A DNA stretch of 64,000 nucleotides from Halichoerus grypus. Its lineage: Eukaryota > Chordata > Mammalia > Carnivora > Phocidae. The stretch's first letter is position 1. Each line of letters starts with the position of its first letter. Below are positions 1-10,534 of this stretch, one piece after another. The stretch lies in contig NC_135722.1 in the NCBI RefSeq assembly GCF_964656455.1, positions 90,453,313-90,517,312 of the forward strand, given 5' to 3'. Under the pieces are notes generated by a model, which saw only the letters and a program-made list of their open reading frames with translations, was not told the DNA's origin and made no database searches. The position numbers were made by a program, and so were the translations under genes.

Positions 1-3000
1 CGGGCTTGAGGGGACAAAGACACAGTCAGTTCCACCTAAGTTGGTTCAAGGACTTCAGGGTTGGGAAGGAGGTGACAGACCCACGAGTGTGCCCCATACT
101 GGCTCTGAGCAGAAAGAGAAACCAGTCCCACCTCAGGATTCGCAGGCACCCTCCCATCTGGAAGACAGAGCCGTGTCTTGCTGCAAAGCTACATCTGTCA
201 GCCAGATGAGCGGTACCTGTAAAAACGTCCTACATCAAGCCTTGTGGGGCTAATGCCTCTTCCAGAGCCTGCTGACAACAGGAAAACGATCCCAGAACTA
301 CGTTTCCCAGGAGACTCGGCGGAGATTCTTGCCCTTGAGAAAGGAGCGGGGAGTTTGATGGTATCCACAGACATTCCCCTCCTCCCGCCCCCCCGCAGTG
401 GGAGAGGCCCAGGACCAATGAGGTGAGAGATTCGGAAACAAAAACAGATTCCCAGAAAAGAGGTCCTTACCACTTTGGGAACATCGGTCCCGACCCCTTA
501 CAGAGTGCCTCCAGCACGCAGGCCTCTGATGGGCAGGACTTCACTGAGTCCTCAGACCCTGCAGAACATGCATTACTTGCCTCCTTGTACAGCGGAAGGA
601 TCTGCGGCTCTGAGGGGTGCTCACGGTCTTGCCAAAGTGCCAGCTGGTTCGTGGCTAAGGGAAACAGAGCCGTCTTCCAGATACGCAGAGACCCAGGCAG
701 GGAGATCTTGATCAAACTGGAGCACAAAGAGGGAAAGTCAGCTCCAAACCTTGGTCTTGGCTTTCTTGGAACTGATAGTCTAAAGGGACCAGAAAGGCTA
801 AGCTCACAGTTCCTAAAAGTTACATGGATGGTTTGTTTGTTTGTTTGTTTTTTTAATAAATACGCCAAAGCTTGACTATCCAATGGGCTTAGAGCACATT
901 CCTTTGAAAATCTCCAGTTGTGGCAAAATCTCTCTCTTCCATCTTCTGGGGCAGGTTTGATTTTTGGGGGCTAGAGCCAGAAGTCATTTCAGATTTGGGT
1001 GAGAGTCATCAAGCTGGGTTGTATTACTATGTGTACGATTTGGGGTCCAAATGAGGTACGACTCCAATGCCAGAAAGTCCTGAAAACAGTGGTGCCTTTG
1101 GGGTTCTGTTGAGAGATGAGCCCAGGAGTCCCACAGCGACTGAAATGCCAGCTTCCTTGCAGGGGGCTTGGGGGTGGGGCTTGAACAGGATCTGAAGGTT
1201 CTTCCGAGGGAGAGGCAGATCAAACCCAATCAGGGCCTAAGTAAAAACACACACGGTTCCATAAAGTGGCCTGGGAAAGATGCCACGTTAATAAAAGGGG
1301 AAAAAATGCGGAGGAATGTGTGAGGAGGGAGCCGTTAAGAAAATGCAAGGGCCTATAAACTCTGCTCTGCAAATGGCCCCCACCCCCACCCATCATGGAT
1401 TCAACTTGGTTCTCATTAGAACTCAAGAAAAGCCTTAAAGAAACCAGCCCCTTTGTGGAGCAGCCAAGGGTAGAGCTGGACCCCTGGCTCGTGTCTTGCC
1501 TTTGCTGATTGGCTGTGTGTCCCCGGGCCAGCCACCTCCCCTCCACCTGTCTCTGGGTCTGACTGCCCTCGAGGAATAAAGTTCCTCCTGGGGGCATCTT
1601 ATTAGTACTGCAGCCTTGGCGGGCCAGGATGCTTGGGGGAAGGAAGAGGGTTGGAGGGAATTAGGAGCAGCAGGGACCACTGTTTCCACGCTGGTGCATT
1701 CTGAAACACTACTTATGTAATAGGAGTCATTTTCCCCTTCATCTCCCCAAATTGGCCTCAGGGACCAGCCAGTCTGTTGGCAGCTGGCCAAAGCCTTATT
1801 ACGTTGCCAGGCCCCAAGCAAACAGGAAATGGGCTGCAACTATAGTCAGAGGGTTAGCTCTCAGGTGGAACTTCCTGATAGGAATCAGCAGTGCGAGCAC
1901 CAGGAACAGTTCAGAAGAGGGGGAGGAGACCCCAGTCTAAATGCTGGAGGAGCCCCTGGCGTGCGCAGCAAGTGGGAGAGACGCTGCGTGATCAGGAAAA
2001 CGAAACTGAGAGAGAAAACCTGCACAGGTAAAGTGTGATGGCAGAAAGGATCAAGTCAGCACTCAGTACTTAGGAAGCTGGAAGGAAAGAAACGGGAATG
2101 ACTAGACTAGCTGGGGTCCCATGGTATCACTTACCGCAGTTTTGAGGGGATGATAAATCTTGCAGCAGAGATCTGAAGCCAAGAGAAGGCTTCCGGTGGC
2201 TGTGGCAATGGCGGGGGGCGGGCGGTGATATTTGAGCTTGGGTGACAGCATTCACCATGCGTGGTAATTGAGGGGGACAGCTGAGCTTGGGAGACAGGCA
2301 GTAAGGGATGTCTTACGGCAGTGGAGAGTTCAAACTAGTAGAAGTAGTACATAGAGTTTGTGCAAATGGTTTGGCTGCAGAAAGGATGTTTGTTAGGGGA
2401 TCCCTGCTGGAGTGGTTAACACTGAAAGGTGATCTAGGAGGCCACCAAATCACCCAGAGTGTACTCCTGCCTCGGTGCCTGGAAGCAGAGACCCAGGTGC
2501 CCTTGGTCCATGGGGTTCCTTCCAGCCTAGGAAGCTGGACTGCTTGCTCTGAGATAGATGATGGTGGAACTCTTCATGCCCCACCCCCCAGTGCTGGGGG
2601 TTGTGGTCGGATGCGGAGCAGGACTCATTGTCTGTGCTTAGGAATCTACGCTGGGAGCCAAGGAACAGGAAGCAGCTGAGATGCCTCCAATTAATACTGC
2701 AACTTGAACACCCTCTCAAAGAAGACTCGGCCGGGGACCTGACAGAATCTACATTGTTCGGCCAGACAGCTGGCAGCAGCTGCAGGGCCCCTGGGTCTCC
2801 CCGAGCACAAGGATTGTGAGTAACCTTCAGCCCAGGCTCACAGAGCAGACATCTTGTGAGATCGGTTGAATTGCCAGTCTTTCTGGTATGGTCACCGGGG
2901 TTAGGCCGTAATCATTGGTCAGTGAGAATCAAGGGCAGAGGCCTTCAGGAGCTCCCATTCTCACCTAAAAGAGGTCATCGTGACATGTTGTGGAAGGCCG

Positions 3001-3180
3001 GAAAAAGGAGTCAGGAAGGAAGGGACCTGTTGCGTGGAGTCGGGGGACAGGGTCCTCCTATCATCTTTGGAGTGGCCCGCTAGCCAAGGGCTCCCCACTC
3101 CCAGCCCAAGCTCCAAGGGGCATTCACAGTGCAACAGGCCAATTTTCAAAATCACTCGGGAAATTGTCCCTCCACAACAG
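1..3180. other. single-copy DNA, no gene recognised
   Basis: I see no recognisable gene, RNA or young repeat in this stretch. Several short open frames exist on both strands, but none has a recognisable domain, and they overlap each other in different frames as expected for chance frames in moderately GC-rich DNA. A short TTTG run lies at about 832-853. Confidence 0.5.
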
Positions 3181-3184
3181 GGAG

Positions 3185-3375
3185 CCCAAGCTGGAACCGA
3201 ATCAAAGAACCACATGGTTTTAGAGCTAGAAGTGACCTCCAAGATCATCCGATGTATCTGTTTCACGTTACAACGCCTAGAAAACCCACTCCAAGTCACA
3301 CCCTCATTACTGTCAGAGTCAGAACTTAAAACTCGGGTCTCCTGACTTGAAGGCCAGAAGTCTGTCCATCACTAA
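3185..3375. repeat. L3/CR1-like ancient LINE fragment
   Basis: The block reads like a decayed L3/CR1 3' end: a 'gctagaagtgacctccaagatcatc' type phrase is followed by a 'gtcacacc' and 'gggtctcctgactt' series. It is strongly diverged and I cannot fix the edges or the strand. Confidence 0.4.
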
Positions 3376-3559
3376 TCTGGATAAAGCCATTCAACCCAGC
3401 TCTCCAGAGGCTGGCGTGGGCGAAGACTAAGGTAAAAGGGGTAGGAATTGAGCAATAATAGTGTATACATTTCAACAGAAAGTGATCGACCTACAAATGA
3501 GATGCAGAATTCGGGGCAAACGAGTGTTCCAGACTTAGCGGAGTGAGCAGCGGTGGACA

Positions 3560-3990
3560 GAGTGTGGGGTTGTGAGTCAACAGACCATGGTTTAGGTTCT
3601 TATTCTACCACTAGTCACCATGTAACCCGGAAAACATTACTTAATCTCTCGGAGCCACAGTTTATTCATCTGTTAAGTGGGGGCTAAAAATACTGTGGGA
3701 TTCTTTTTTTTTTTTTTTTTTTAAGATTTTATTTGTTTGAGACAGAGAGAATGAGAGAGAGAGAGCACATGAGAGGGGGGGAGGGTCAGAGGGAGAAGCA
3801 GACTCCCTGCCGAGCAGGGAGCCCGATGCGGGACTCGATCCAGGGACTCCAGGATCATGACCTGAGCCGAAGGCAGTCGCTTAACGAACTGAGCCACCCA
3901 GGCGCCCCAATACTGTGGGATTCTTGTGAAAAATGGCATATGTAAAAGTACTTTGCACACAGGGATGGCCAGGCAAAGATTCGCTGTTAT
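3560..3990 (+). repeat. MIR (split by a younger SINE)
   Basis: MIR core features are visible in order: a tRNA-related part with 'ggttcttattctaccact', then 'taacttaatctctcggagcc', 'cagtttattcatctgttaagtgggg', and after the interruption 'tgtgaaaaatggcatatgtaaaagtactttgcacacag'-like 3' sequence. The element is cut at 3705 by a minus-strand Can-SINE, so the MIR is older. Confidence 0.7.
3706..3908 (-). mobile_element. Can-SINE (tRNA-Lys-derived)
   Basis: A poly-T tract on the left is the A-tail and GGCGCCCC on the right is the head, so the element lies on the minus strand. The head carries the gccacccaggcg block (A box) and the body the GA-rich (TC)n complement. A 17-bp target-site duplication (aatactgtgggattctt) is perfect at 3689-3705 and 3909-3925. 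It interrupts a MIR. Confidence 0.95.
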
Positions 3991-4803
3991 TCTGATCATT
4001 GGGATTATCAGGGGTTGAGCTGTTGAGTTTGGAGGCTGGGATAGCTGCAGTTGGGATTCTCCGAGTTCTCTGAGCTTCTCAGTAAAAGAGGGAAATCCAG
4101 TCTTAGACACGTTCAGGTTCAGCAGTAGGAGCTGAATTAGGGCAAAATCCAAGGCCTGGGTGGAGTTTCCGCTACACAGTGAGGAGCCTTCGAGGTGAGG
4201 GTGGCGGGCTCTGGTTTCTGCCCCGAGCGTCCAAGCCTTCCCTGAGTTGACGCCTTTTACAGAAGGAATGAAGCCTGAGGCCTCTCAACCTGAACAGGAT
4301 CCCTCTCAGCTGTCTGGGGGGAGGGGTGAAGTTGGGAGAAGAGGAGCATTTGAAAAAGGGGCTGCCGGCCACGAGGCCCACGTGCTTCAGCCAAAGCTAT
4401 TTGGAGCCACTTGGACAAAGGCATCCGCAGCATCCTCTGTAGCAGGCCTGGCGGCATTGCCCTCCTGACTTTTGGTACCAGCCTCGGGTGGGAAGTTATG
4501 GCTCAGGCATTAAAGTGGGGGTGCAGCATAGGGTCCTCGAAGGGGCAGGGTTTGGAGAAGGGAGGGTCCTGTCATGATCCAGCCCAGAACAGCAGCTTTT
4601 CATAGGTAAAAACCCTGCTGTGCAGGCTGAGGTCATTCCTGGCACCAAGTCCCCACTCACTGCAGACGCCTGCAGGTCTGTTTGAATAGCTGCAGCAACC
4701 ACATTCCTCAGCAGGGTGGGTAACAGGCTTTCTGGACAAGACTGCTTTCCATCAAAATTTATTCCAATTCACCAGGGTCAGATATTTCAGAGAGAGCTGA
4801 GTT

Positions 4804-4855
4804 GTTTTTTGTTTTGTTTTGTTTTGTTTTGTTTTGTTTTGTTTTGTTTTGTTTT
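4804..4855. repeat. (GTTTT)n microsatellite
   Basis: About ten tandem GTTTT pentamers, uninterrupted, followed by an A-rich stretch. Confidence 0.95.
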
Positions 4856-5148
4856 AAGGAAGAAAATAAAAATTGGTAGGAAATTACTAAAAGCGGGAAC
4901 CAGAGCGGAGCAAGGTCCTGAGGGCTGGAGCAGGGAGGAGGGACCTGGGGTCATAAGTGAGCCAGAGAAAGGGACAAAAGGTTTAGGCAGTGGGCGCTGG
5001 GAAAGAGAATCTGTTTTGCGTCCAGCCCAGCCAGGTCTGTCTCAGATCCTGATGAGTTTACCTGTTACCATGATTCATTTATCCATCCACTCAACCCACA
5101 CTTGACTTCTGCTCTATGCCAAGTGCTGTGCTAGGAATACAAAGAAGT

Positions 5149-5718
5149 TGTATCTGTTATCTGTTTTTGTGTAACAAATTCCCATAAAATGAGTGGCTTA
5201 AAACAACACATGTTTATTATCTCACAGTTTCTGTGGGCCAGGAGTCTGGGCACGGCCTCACTGGGCCCTCTGCCTCAGGATCTCTCACAGAGCTGTAACC
5301 AAGGTTTTGACCAAGGCTGGGGGCTGGTCTGAAGGCCCAAATGGGGAAGGATCTACTTTCAAGCTCACGTGGTAGGTGGCAAAATTCAGTCCCTCGAAGG
5401 CTGTCACACTGAGGGCCTTGGTCCCTACCTTGCTGTTAGCCAGAGACTGCTCTTAATTCCTTGGCTGGACCTCTCCTGCCTGGCCGCTTGCTTCATCAAA
5501 GTGTGTAGGCTGAGAGGCAACAGAGTCTGCTAGCAAGTCAGAAGTCACTATTTTATGTAACCTGATAATAAAAGTGACATCTTATCTTCTTGGCCATATT
5601 CTATCGGTTAGAAGCAAGTCACAAGTCCCACCCATATTCAAGCGGAGGGGATCTCACAAGGCTGTGAAAACCAGGACCCAAGGATTGTCAGGGACCACCT
5701 AAGCATCTGCCTGACACA
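5149..5718 (+). mobile_element. MaLR-type (MLT1-like) solo LTR
   Basis: The start carries the typical 'taacaaattcccataaaatgagtggcttaaa' theme followed by 'tttattatctcacagtt' and the end reads 'ctgacaca', giving a TG...CA LTR. No internal retroviral coding sequence is next to it, so it is a solo LTR. The class assignment is by eye; the subfamily is not determined. Confidence 0.65.
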
Positions 5719-5784
5719 AAAGTCAGATTGTTTCCTGTCTGCAGGTAACTCAGAGTAAACAATAAAGGGAGTTCTAGGAGTACT

Positions 5785-5960
5785 GGGGAATGCAGTGTAC
5801 TGAATGCTCACAGCGTGCCAGGATCTGAGCTAGGTAGGTCCCTTTATATACACTTGCTTGATCTCCATGAAGTAGATATAATTAGTATCTTCTTTTGAGG
5901 TGAGGGAACAGAGTCTCCGAGAGATCGCGGTAGCAAGAGGTGTAGACGTTTTTGAACTTA
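5785..5960 (-). repeat. MIR, decayed
   Basis: Reverse-orientation MIR words: 'gaatgctcacagcgtgccaggatctgagctaggt', 'tatatacacttgc' and 'gaggtgagggaacagagtctccgagag'. Confidence 0.5.
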
Positions 5961-6163
5961 CATTTTTCAGACTTCAAAAGCTTTGTTCTTACCCCCTTCA
6001 TTATAAGCTTCCCAGATGAGTGGCAATAGAACATGGAAAGCATTTTAACAGTCCCTCTGTTTGCGGGCACAGGGCAGGCTTTCAGAGGTGAGGACGTGGA
6101 AGAAGCAATGGACAGAACAGCAACGGGACCCTAGAAGGGGTCCAGGGAATGGAGCCTGCATCT

Positions 6164-6420
6164 GAAAGAGGACCTTCCTGTCTTTAGACATCCTCCTAGC
6201 CTTATCTCCATCTTTCCCTCTTTCTTTATCAATCAGGGCATAAATATTAACTTTGTACCCAGATTTGGAGCATGGTGGGAGCAATTCATATATCGGTTCC
6301 CTGATCTGAAGGTGCCTACAGAAAACCCAAACCCAAACCCTAAGCAAACAAACCGCAGTCCGATTCAGGGGGTCAGGGAACCTGGCCTCACCACTGCACA
6401 ATAGAACTGACATGGGTTCA
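6164..6420 (+). repeat. unrecognised inverted-repeat arm A
   Basis: This segment matches the reverse complement of 7249-7477. The best block, 6198-6223, is a perfect 26-bp match to 7410-7435. Further matching blocks in the same order are ctgaaagaggacc (6172-6184), gggcataaatatt (around 6236-6248), ggtggga, ttcatat, gatct, gtcagggaaCCTGGCCTCA-type and acatgggttc (about 6410-6419). Arm A has an extra stretch near 6316-6360, rich in AACCC/AAAC, that arm B lacks. I do not recognise the family. Confidence 0.8.
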
Positions 6421-6964
6421 TGCTCTTAAGGAGCCCTTGAGGCTCAAGTGGGGAACCAGACCCAAGGAGAAGTCTCCAGGCACCATCAGGCCGTAACAAC
6501 CCCAAGTGCAAACCGAACAGCTGTTTGAAAGAGCTCTGAAGAGACAGGGAAGCCAGTGGTTGTTTAGATTAGCTTTCTAATTGGCTGAGTGTTAGCAAAG
6601 CCTCTTGTGTATACAATGGGAATAGTTCATCTTGTCTATTTGTATATCCACTCATGTTCTGTCACTCCCTGATCTTCTTAGCTGTCTGCCTCTTACTGTC
6701 GGTTTTAGGCCAAGAGAGGGTTTACATCTACGGGACTCTTCCTACGCGACCCCCAGCACAGGTGGGCAGCAGGAGGAAAGCAAAAAAGAGGACGATGATG
6801 CCAGCCAGGGTCCCCCAGTGGCCTCCCTCATCACAGCCCGCCTGCCTTGCCAAACACATCCCAGGCCAGTCCCCCCTTCCTGCAGTGCCCGCCTCCCCAG
6901 CCACCCCCATTCCAGTCATCAAACCCACATATATCATGCTTCATGACAAACCTGGAAGTTAGGC

Positions 6965-7080
6965 TTTATCCTTCCAAAGGAGAGACCCAAGAGAGAGGGT
7001 AGGTGACTTGCCTGGTGTCACCCACACAGCTAGGAAGTGGCTGAGCCAAGACTGAACTTAGGTCCAGCACTCGGGCTCCC
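6965..7080. repeat. MIR/L3-like fragment
   Basis: Contains the typical 'ggtgacttgcctggtgtcacccacacagctaggaagtgg' theme of ancient MIR/L3 3' sequences. It lies in the loop between the two inverted-repeat arms. Confidence 0.45.
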
Positions 7081-7248
7081 TTGTATTGTCTCTGTCGGCC
7101 TGACCCACCCCCACATCCCATTCATCATATAACGTCCTTGCTCAAGAAGCCAGAAAGGCTCCCTTCCGCCCACTGTTGTCAGTTGTCCACGTGCCTTTGC
7201 CTGTGTCTCAGGGTCCTTCATCCTTCAGTACTGGTCCTCCCTCCCCCT

Positions 7249-7477
7249 GGAACCCACGTCAACTCTGCTATGGGCTTCTGCAGTATGAGGCCAGGGTCCC
7301 TGACTCCCGGCATCAGATTGTGGCACATTTAGATCAGCAACCAAGATATGAACTTCTCCCACCAGACCCGGACTGCACTAGGTAAATATTTATGCCCTGA
7401 CTGATAGCGAAAGAGGGAAAGATGGAGATAAGGCTGGGAGGACATGAGGGTATGACGGTCCTCTTTCAGGTGCAGAA
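7249..7477 (-). repeat. unrecognised inverted-repeat arm B
   Basis: Reverse-complement partner of 6164-6420, about 830 bp away. Divergence between arms is patchy: one 26-bp block is identical, while other blocks differ by substitutions and small gaps. Either both are members of one old interspersed repeat, or a local inverted duplication. Confidence 0.8.
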
Positions 7478-7679
7478 ATGACCCCTTTGGCTGAGGGGCC
7501 TCCTCCTCTGTCATTATTCACTCACCTGCCGTGTATCTCTGGCCCACTTCATTCCCTATCTTTGGCTTCTAGATGTCTATTAATGATTTTCTTTTCTTTT
7601 CTTCGTGACCTAAACGTGGTCAAAATTCCTTGTAATTGCTCTAGGCTCAGCTAGTCAGACCTGCTTAAACACATGCTTT

Positions 7680-7691
7680 TGGGGGGGGGGG
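7680..7691. repeat. poly-G run
   Basis: Twelve consecutive G residues following 'catgctttt'. Confidence 0.9.
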
Positions 7692-7841
7692 GCTGGTAGG
7701 GGGAGGAAGAATTCTTTACATATGGTGATGCTCGTGTCAAAGATTTGGCAAAGTATGGCCAGGACACGGTCCAGTCTTCAGTGACGCCCAACAAATGGTA
7801 CTGATGCGACCACATTATATTTTGGGAACTTCATTCAGAGA

Positions 7842-7876
7842 GGGGGTATAGCTCAGTGGTAGAGCATTTGACTGCA
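7842..7876 (+). pseudogene. retroposed 5' half of tRNA-Cys(GCA)
   Basis: The 35 bases match the 5' part of mammalian tRNA-Cys from the first acceptor base through the D arm (tagctcagtggtagagc) to the anticodon GCA, by recall without mismatch. The sequence then stops: the anticodon 3' arm, variable loop, T arm and acceptor 3' strand are absent, so this is not a functional tRNA. A 10-bp direct repeat (cattcagaga) is at 7832-7841 and 7875-7884, overlapping the last two bases. No A-tail is present. This fits the 'tailless retropseudogene' class made from truncated tRNAs. Confidence 0.85.
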
Positions 7877-7974
7877 TTCAGAGAATTCTAAGGTGATGAC
7901 CATGCAAATGAGAAAGACAGGAAGTCAGAGAGGTGCTAATTTCCCCTAATCTCTACCAATCTCATATGTAACTA

Positions 7975-8215
7975 CGGCTACTACTGGTTAAGCATTTCCT
8001 ATGTGCCAGACGCTTTACTAAATGCTCTACGGAAATGATCGTATGTAGTCTTCCAAACAGTTCTGTAGAGTAGCATTAGGATTATCCCTGCTGGAAACCG
8101 AGGCTCACAGAGATTAAGTCGCTTGTTCAAGATTCCGCAGGAAGTACAAGAGTCAGGATTTGAACCCAGGCTGCATGACCCCAGAACCTTGGCCCTTAAT
8201 TTCTGATGCCAGTGC
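7975..8215 (-). repeat. MIR, reverse orientation
   Basis: Runs in order through 'ctatgtgccagacgctttactaaatgc', 'gaggctcacagagattaagt', 'cttgttcaagattccgcag' and 'tcaggatttgaacccaggct', the reverse complement of a near full-length MIR. Confidence 0.8.
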
Positions 8216-8243
8216 GTAATCTCACAGGGTTTCTTTGTTTGGG

Positions 8244-8244
<1 letters not shown>

Positions 8245-8289
<45 letters not shown>
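8245..8289. repeat. (GT)n microsatellite
   Basis: About 22 uninterrupted TG dinucleotides at the downstream edge of a MIR. Confidence 0.95.
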
Positions 8290-8293
<4 letters not shown>

Positions 8294-8389
8294 GGATTCA
8301 GTAAAAACTCCCATTCCTCCTCTCAGGCTGGGACTTGCGGGAAGAGAAAGATGGAAGGTTGAGGCTCCTCCTACTTTTCTAGGAAGGGG

Positions 8390-8775
8390 CCTGGGGCGCG
8401 GGCTCCTTCCTCACCTCGCACCGCCCTTGGCTTTGCAACTTTGTGCAGAGTGGGCCTCTGGCAGGAGAGTTGCATTTTTTAGGCCCCAGGCTGCCTTCTT
8501 ATCTCAGGGAGCCTTGATTTATGTTCCTCTATCTTATCTTCGCATGCGGGCCCTGGTGATGGATTTCACCTTCGGCATTTGGAGGCTTGCTCCTCGCCAG
8601 GAGCGCTGCCCCCGCCCCCCCCCCAAGACGATTGACGAGACAGCCCTGGGCTCGCTCTTCGCTCTTCCCGCCACCCTTCACCTCCAGCCTCCCCCAGCTC
8701 AGGTGGAGAGAGGAGGAGGATGCTCTGTCTGATTGGAGAAGGCGAGGCGACCCAGCAGCTGAGCGAGGGTAAGGC
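8390..8775 (+). promoter_or_regulatory. candidate promoter and first exon
   Basis: A GC-rich block (ggggcgcgggctcc) leads into two to three GATA-type CTTATCT/CTTATC motifs near 8498-8541, then a C-rich stretch at about 8608-8627. An ATG at 8720 opens a frame that runs into a good splice donor G|GTAAGG at 8768/8769. This could be a 5' exon of an unknown gene encoding 16 residues before the donor. There is no TATA box and no partner exon was recognised in the window, so the exon is a hypothesis; the block may only be an enhancer or a chance donor. Confidence 0.3.
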
Positions 8776-8894
8776 TGCCACTCCTGAGATCTGGCCCAGG
8801 CCTGTCCTTGCTCGAGATGTGTTATGTGTTATGGGAGTGAGAGCAGAACAGAAGTGGTAGGAGCCACGTCCTACTTTCCTCTTTGTTATGATTG

Positions 8895-9015
8895 CTCACG
8901 TGTCTTTTCAAATTTAATCTTCACAACAATGAAACAAAACAGCTTTTGTATTCCTTTTTTACAGATGAGGAAACCGAGGCTCAGCAAGGCTAAGGTCACA
9001 GAGACACAAATGAAG
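8895..9015 (-). repeat. MIR fragment
   Basis: Reverse MIR words: 'aatcttcacaacaatgaaac' and 'ttacagatgaggaaaccgaggctcagcaaggctaaggtcaca'. Confidence 0.75.
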
Positions 9016-9409
9016 AGTTGGTTGTCCAACGCGGATCTTCTGGCTAAATCCTTTGTATCTTTCATGAAACACAGAGGAGAGAGAGTTCTATCTTTTTGGA
9101 TACGTCTCCCCCACACCTTCCTTTCATGTTTTACTTCTTCAAAACAGAGTTGTAGGTTAGGTCGGGGCAGCCCATACTTTTGCAGTGGTGCCCTCTAAGG
9201 GAGGGAGCATGGCCCGCAGGAAGGGGAGTGGGAAGGCGGTGGTGTTGAGTCAAGGCCTGAGGGTCAGAGAGGGTGCAAAGTCAACGCCTTCTCGTGCCTG
9301 GAAGGGAATCCCCCATGAAGCAATTTCTTAACAAACAAGCACTAAGACCCTTCAGTAGGCATCAGTAGGGTGACACACAGTCACATGAGACCAAGACTCA
9401 AGAGGAAGG

Positions 9410-9640
9410 AAGGCAAGTAACATTTACTGAGGTTCCATGTGTGCCAGGCATAGAACTGGGGCATTTACTTATTTGATTTGATTTACCTAACAGTCTTATA
9501 AAGTGGGTTCCACGATCCTCAGTTCGGAAAACGCTGAGGCTCAGAAAGATCAGAGATAATTTGCTTACGGTCTTATAGCTGATAAGCTGTGGAACGATGA
9601 TTCAAATCCAGGTTATCTGACCATCAATCTGTTAGTAAAC
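9410..9640 (-). repeat. MIR, reverse orientation
   Basis: Runs from 'taacatttactgaggttccatgtgtgccaggcat' through 'ctgaggctcagaaagatcagagata' to 'gattcaaatccaggttatctgacc'. Confidence 0.75.
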
Positions 9641-9839
9641 TAGAAACCTCTCTTTTGCCTATACCGTGGGAGGTCTCTCCTGAGGATCCCGAACTGCACC
9701 TTGCAGCGGGCAGCCTAACTCAGTAATCTCTACTTCCTAACCCAGCCTGCATACAGCCTGAAGACTTCAGAGGGAAGATAGAGGTAGGTAGCAGGAGGCA
9801 TTCAGGTTACTTGCAGAAAGAACTCCAGACGCTCCCTTG

Positions 9840-9955
9840 CTAACCGTGGGCAAATCTTTAGGGACCTGGACTGTGCCTTGTTGATCTTTGGGTTGCTGGG
9901 GCTTAACGCTGCTCCTGGCCAATAGCAAGGGCTCAACAAATGTAGGCTACTGGCT
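9840..9955 (+). repeat. L2/MIR 3'-end fragment
   Basis: Ends in the 'aagggctcaacaaatgta' motif typical of L2 and MIR 3' ends. Confidence 0.4.
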
Positions 9956-10001
9956 TGAATCGAGGAAACTTTAAGTTTTAGGGGTTCAAAACCCTAGAAG
10001 C

Positions 10002-10213
10002 GAGGTGCCTGGGTGGCTGTTGGTTGAGTGTCCAACTCTTGGTTTCAGCTCAGGTCATGATCTCAGGGTTGTGAGATCGAGCCCCACGTTGGGCTCCTTG
10101 GTGGGTGTGGAGCCTGCTTGGGATTCTCTGTCTCCCTCTCCCTGTGCCCCTCCCCCCCACCCCTCAACACTGACTCGCACGTGTGCACTCTCTCTCTTAA
10201 AAAAAAAAAAAAA
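10002..10213 (+). mobile_element. Can-SINE
   Basis: Head 'gaggtgcctgggtggct', promoter-like B box 'gagatcgagcccc', TC-rich body and an A-tail at about 10199-10213. The target-site duplication could not be read confidently. The body variant (ggtttcagctcaggtcatgatctcagggtt) is an older subtype than the SINEs that carry 'cttcggctcagg'. Confidence 0.9.
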
Positions 10214-10344
10214 TAGAAACTTTATTTGTGGACTGGCCAAAAGTATACAGATTCATTTAGTAGAACTCAAGGAAAACTAATGAGGGGACAGGCACTTTGA
10301 GAAAGGAGGAAATGGACAAGTAGATGGGGCATTTGGAGATGCTG

Positions 10345-10530
10345 TTATAGAAAGTGCATCTTCTCTGGGGTCAAGGAGACCTGGTTTCTAGTCCCAGCTC
10401 TGTCACTTACCAGCTGAGGGAACTTGGGCAGGTTGCTTCCTGTCCATGAGACTCACTTCATTCGTTTGCAAAGTGAAAGATTGGACAGGTATTCTAATAG
10501 CTCTTTCAACTCTTAACATACTATGAATTT
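10345..10530 (+). repeat. MIR
   Basis: Forward MIR: 'tcaaggagacctggtttctagtcccagctctgtcacttaccagctgagggaacttgggcaggttgctt' and 'tcgtttgcaaagtgaaag'. Confidence 0.8.
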
Positions 10531-10534
10531 TGAA

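Noticed and set aside
6654..6962. Plus-strand frame starting with a signal-peptide-like segment
   Set aside because: Lies in the loop of the inverted repeat pair and runs toward an old MIR-like repeat; the rest has no recognisable fold or family.
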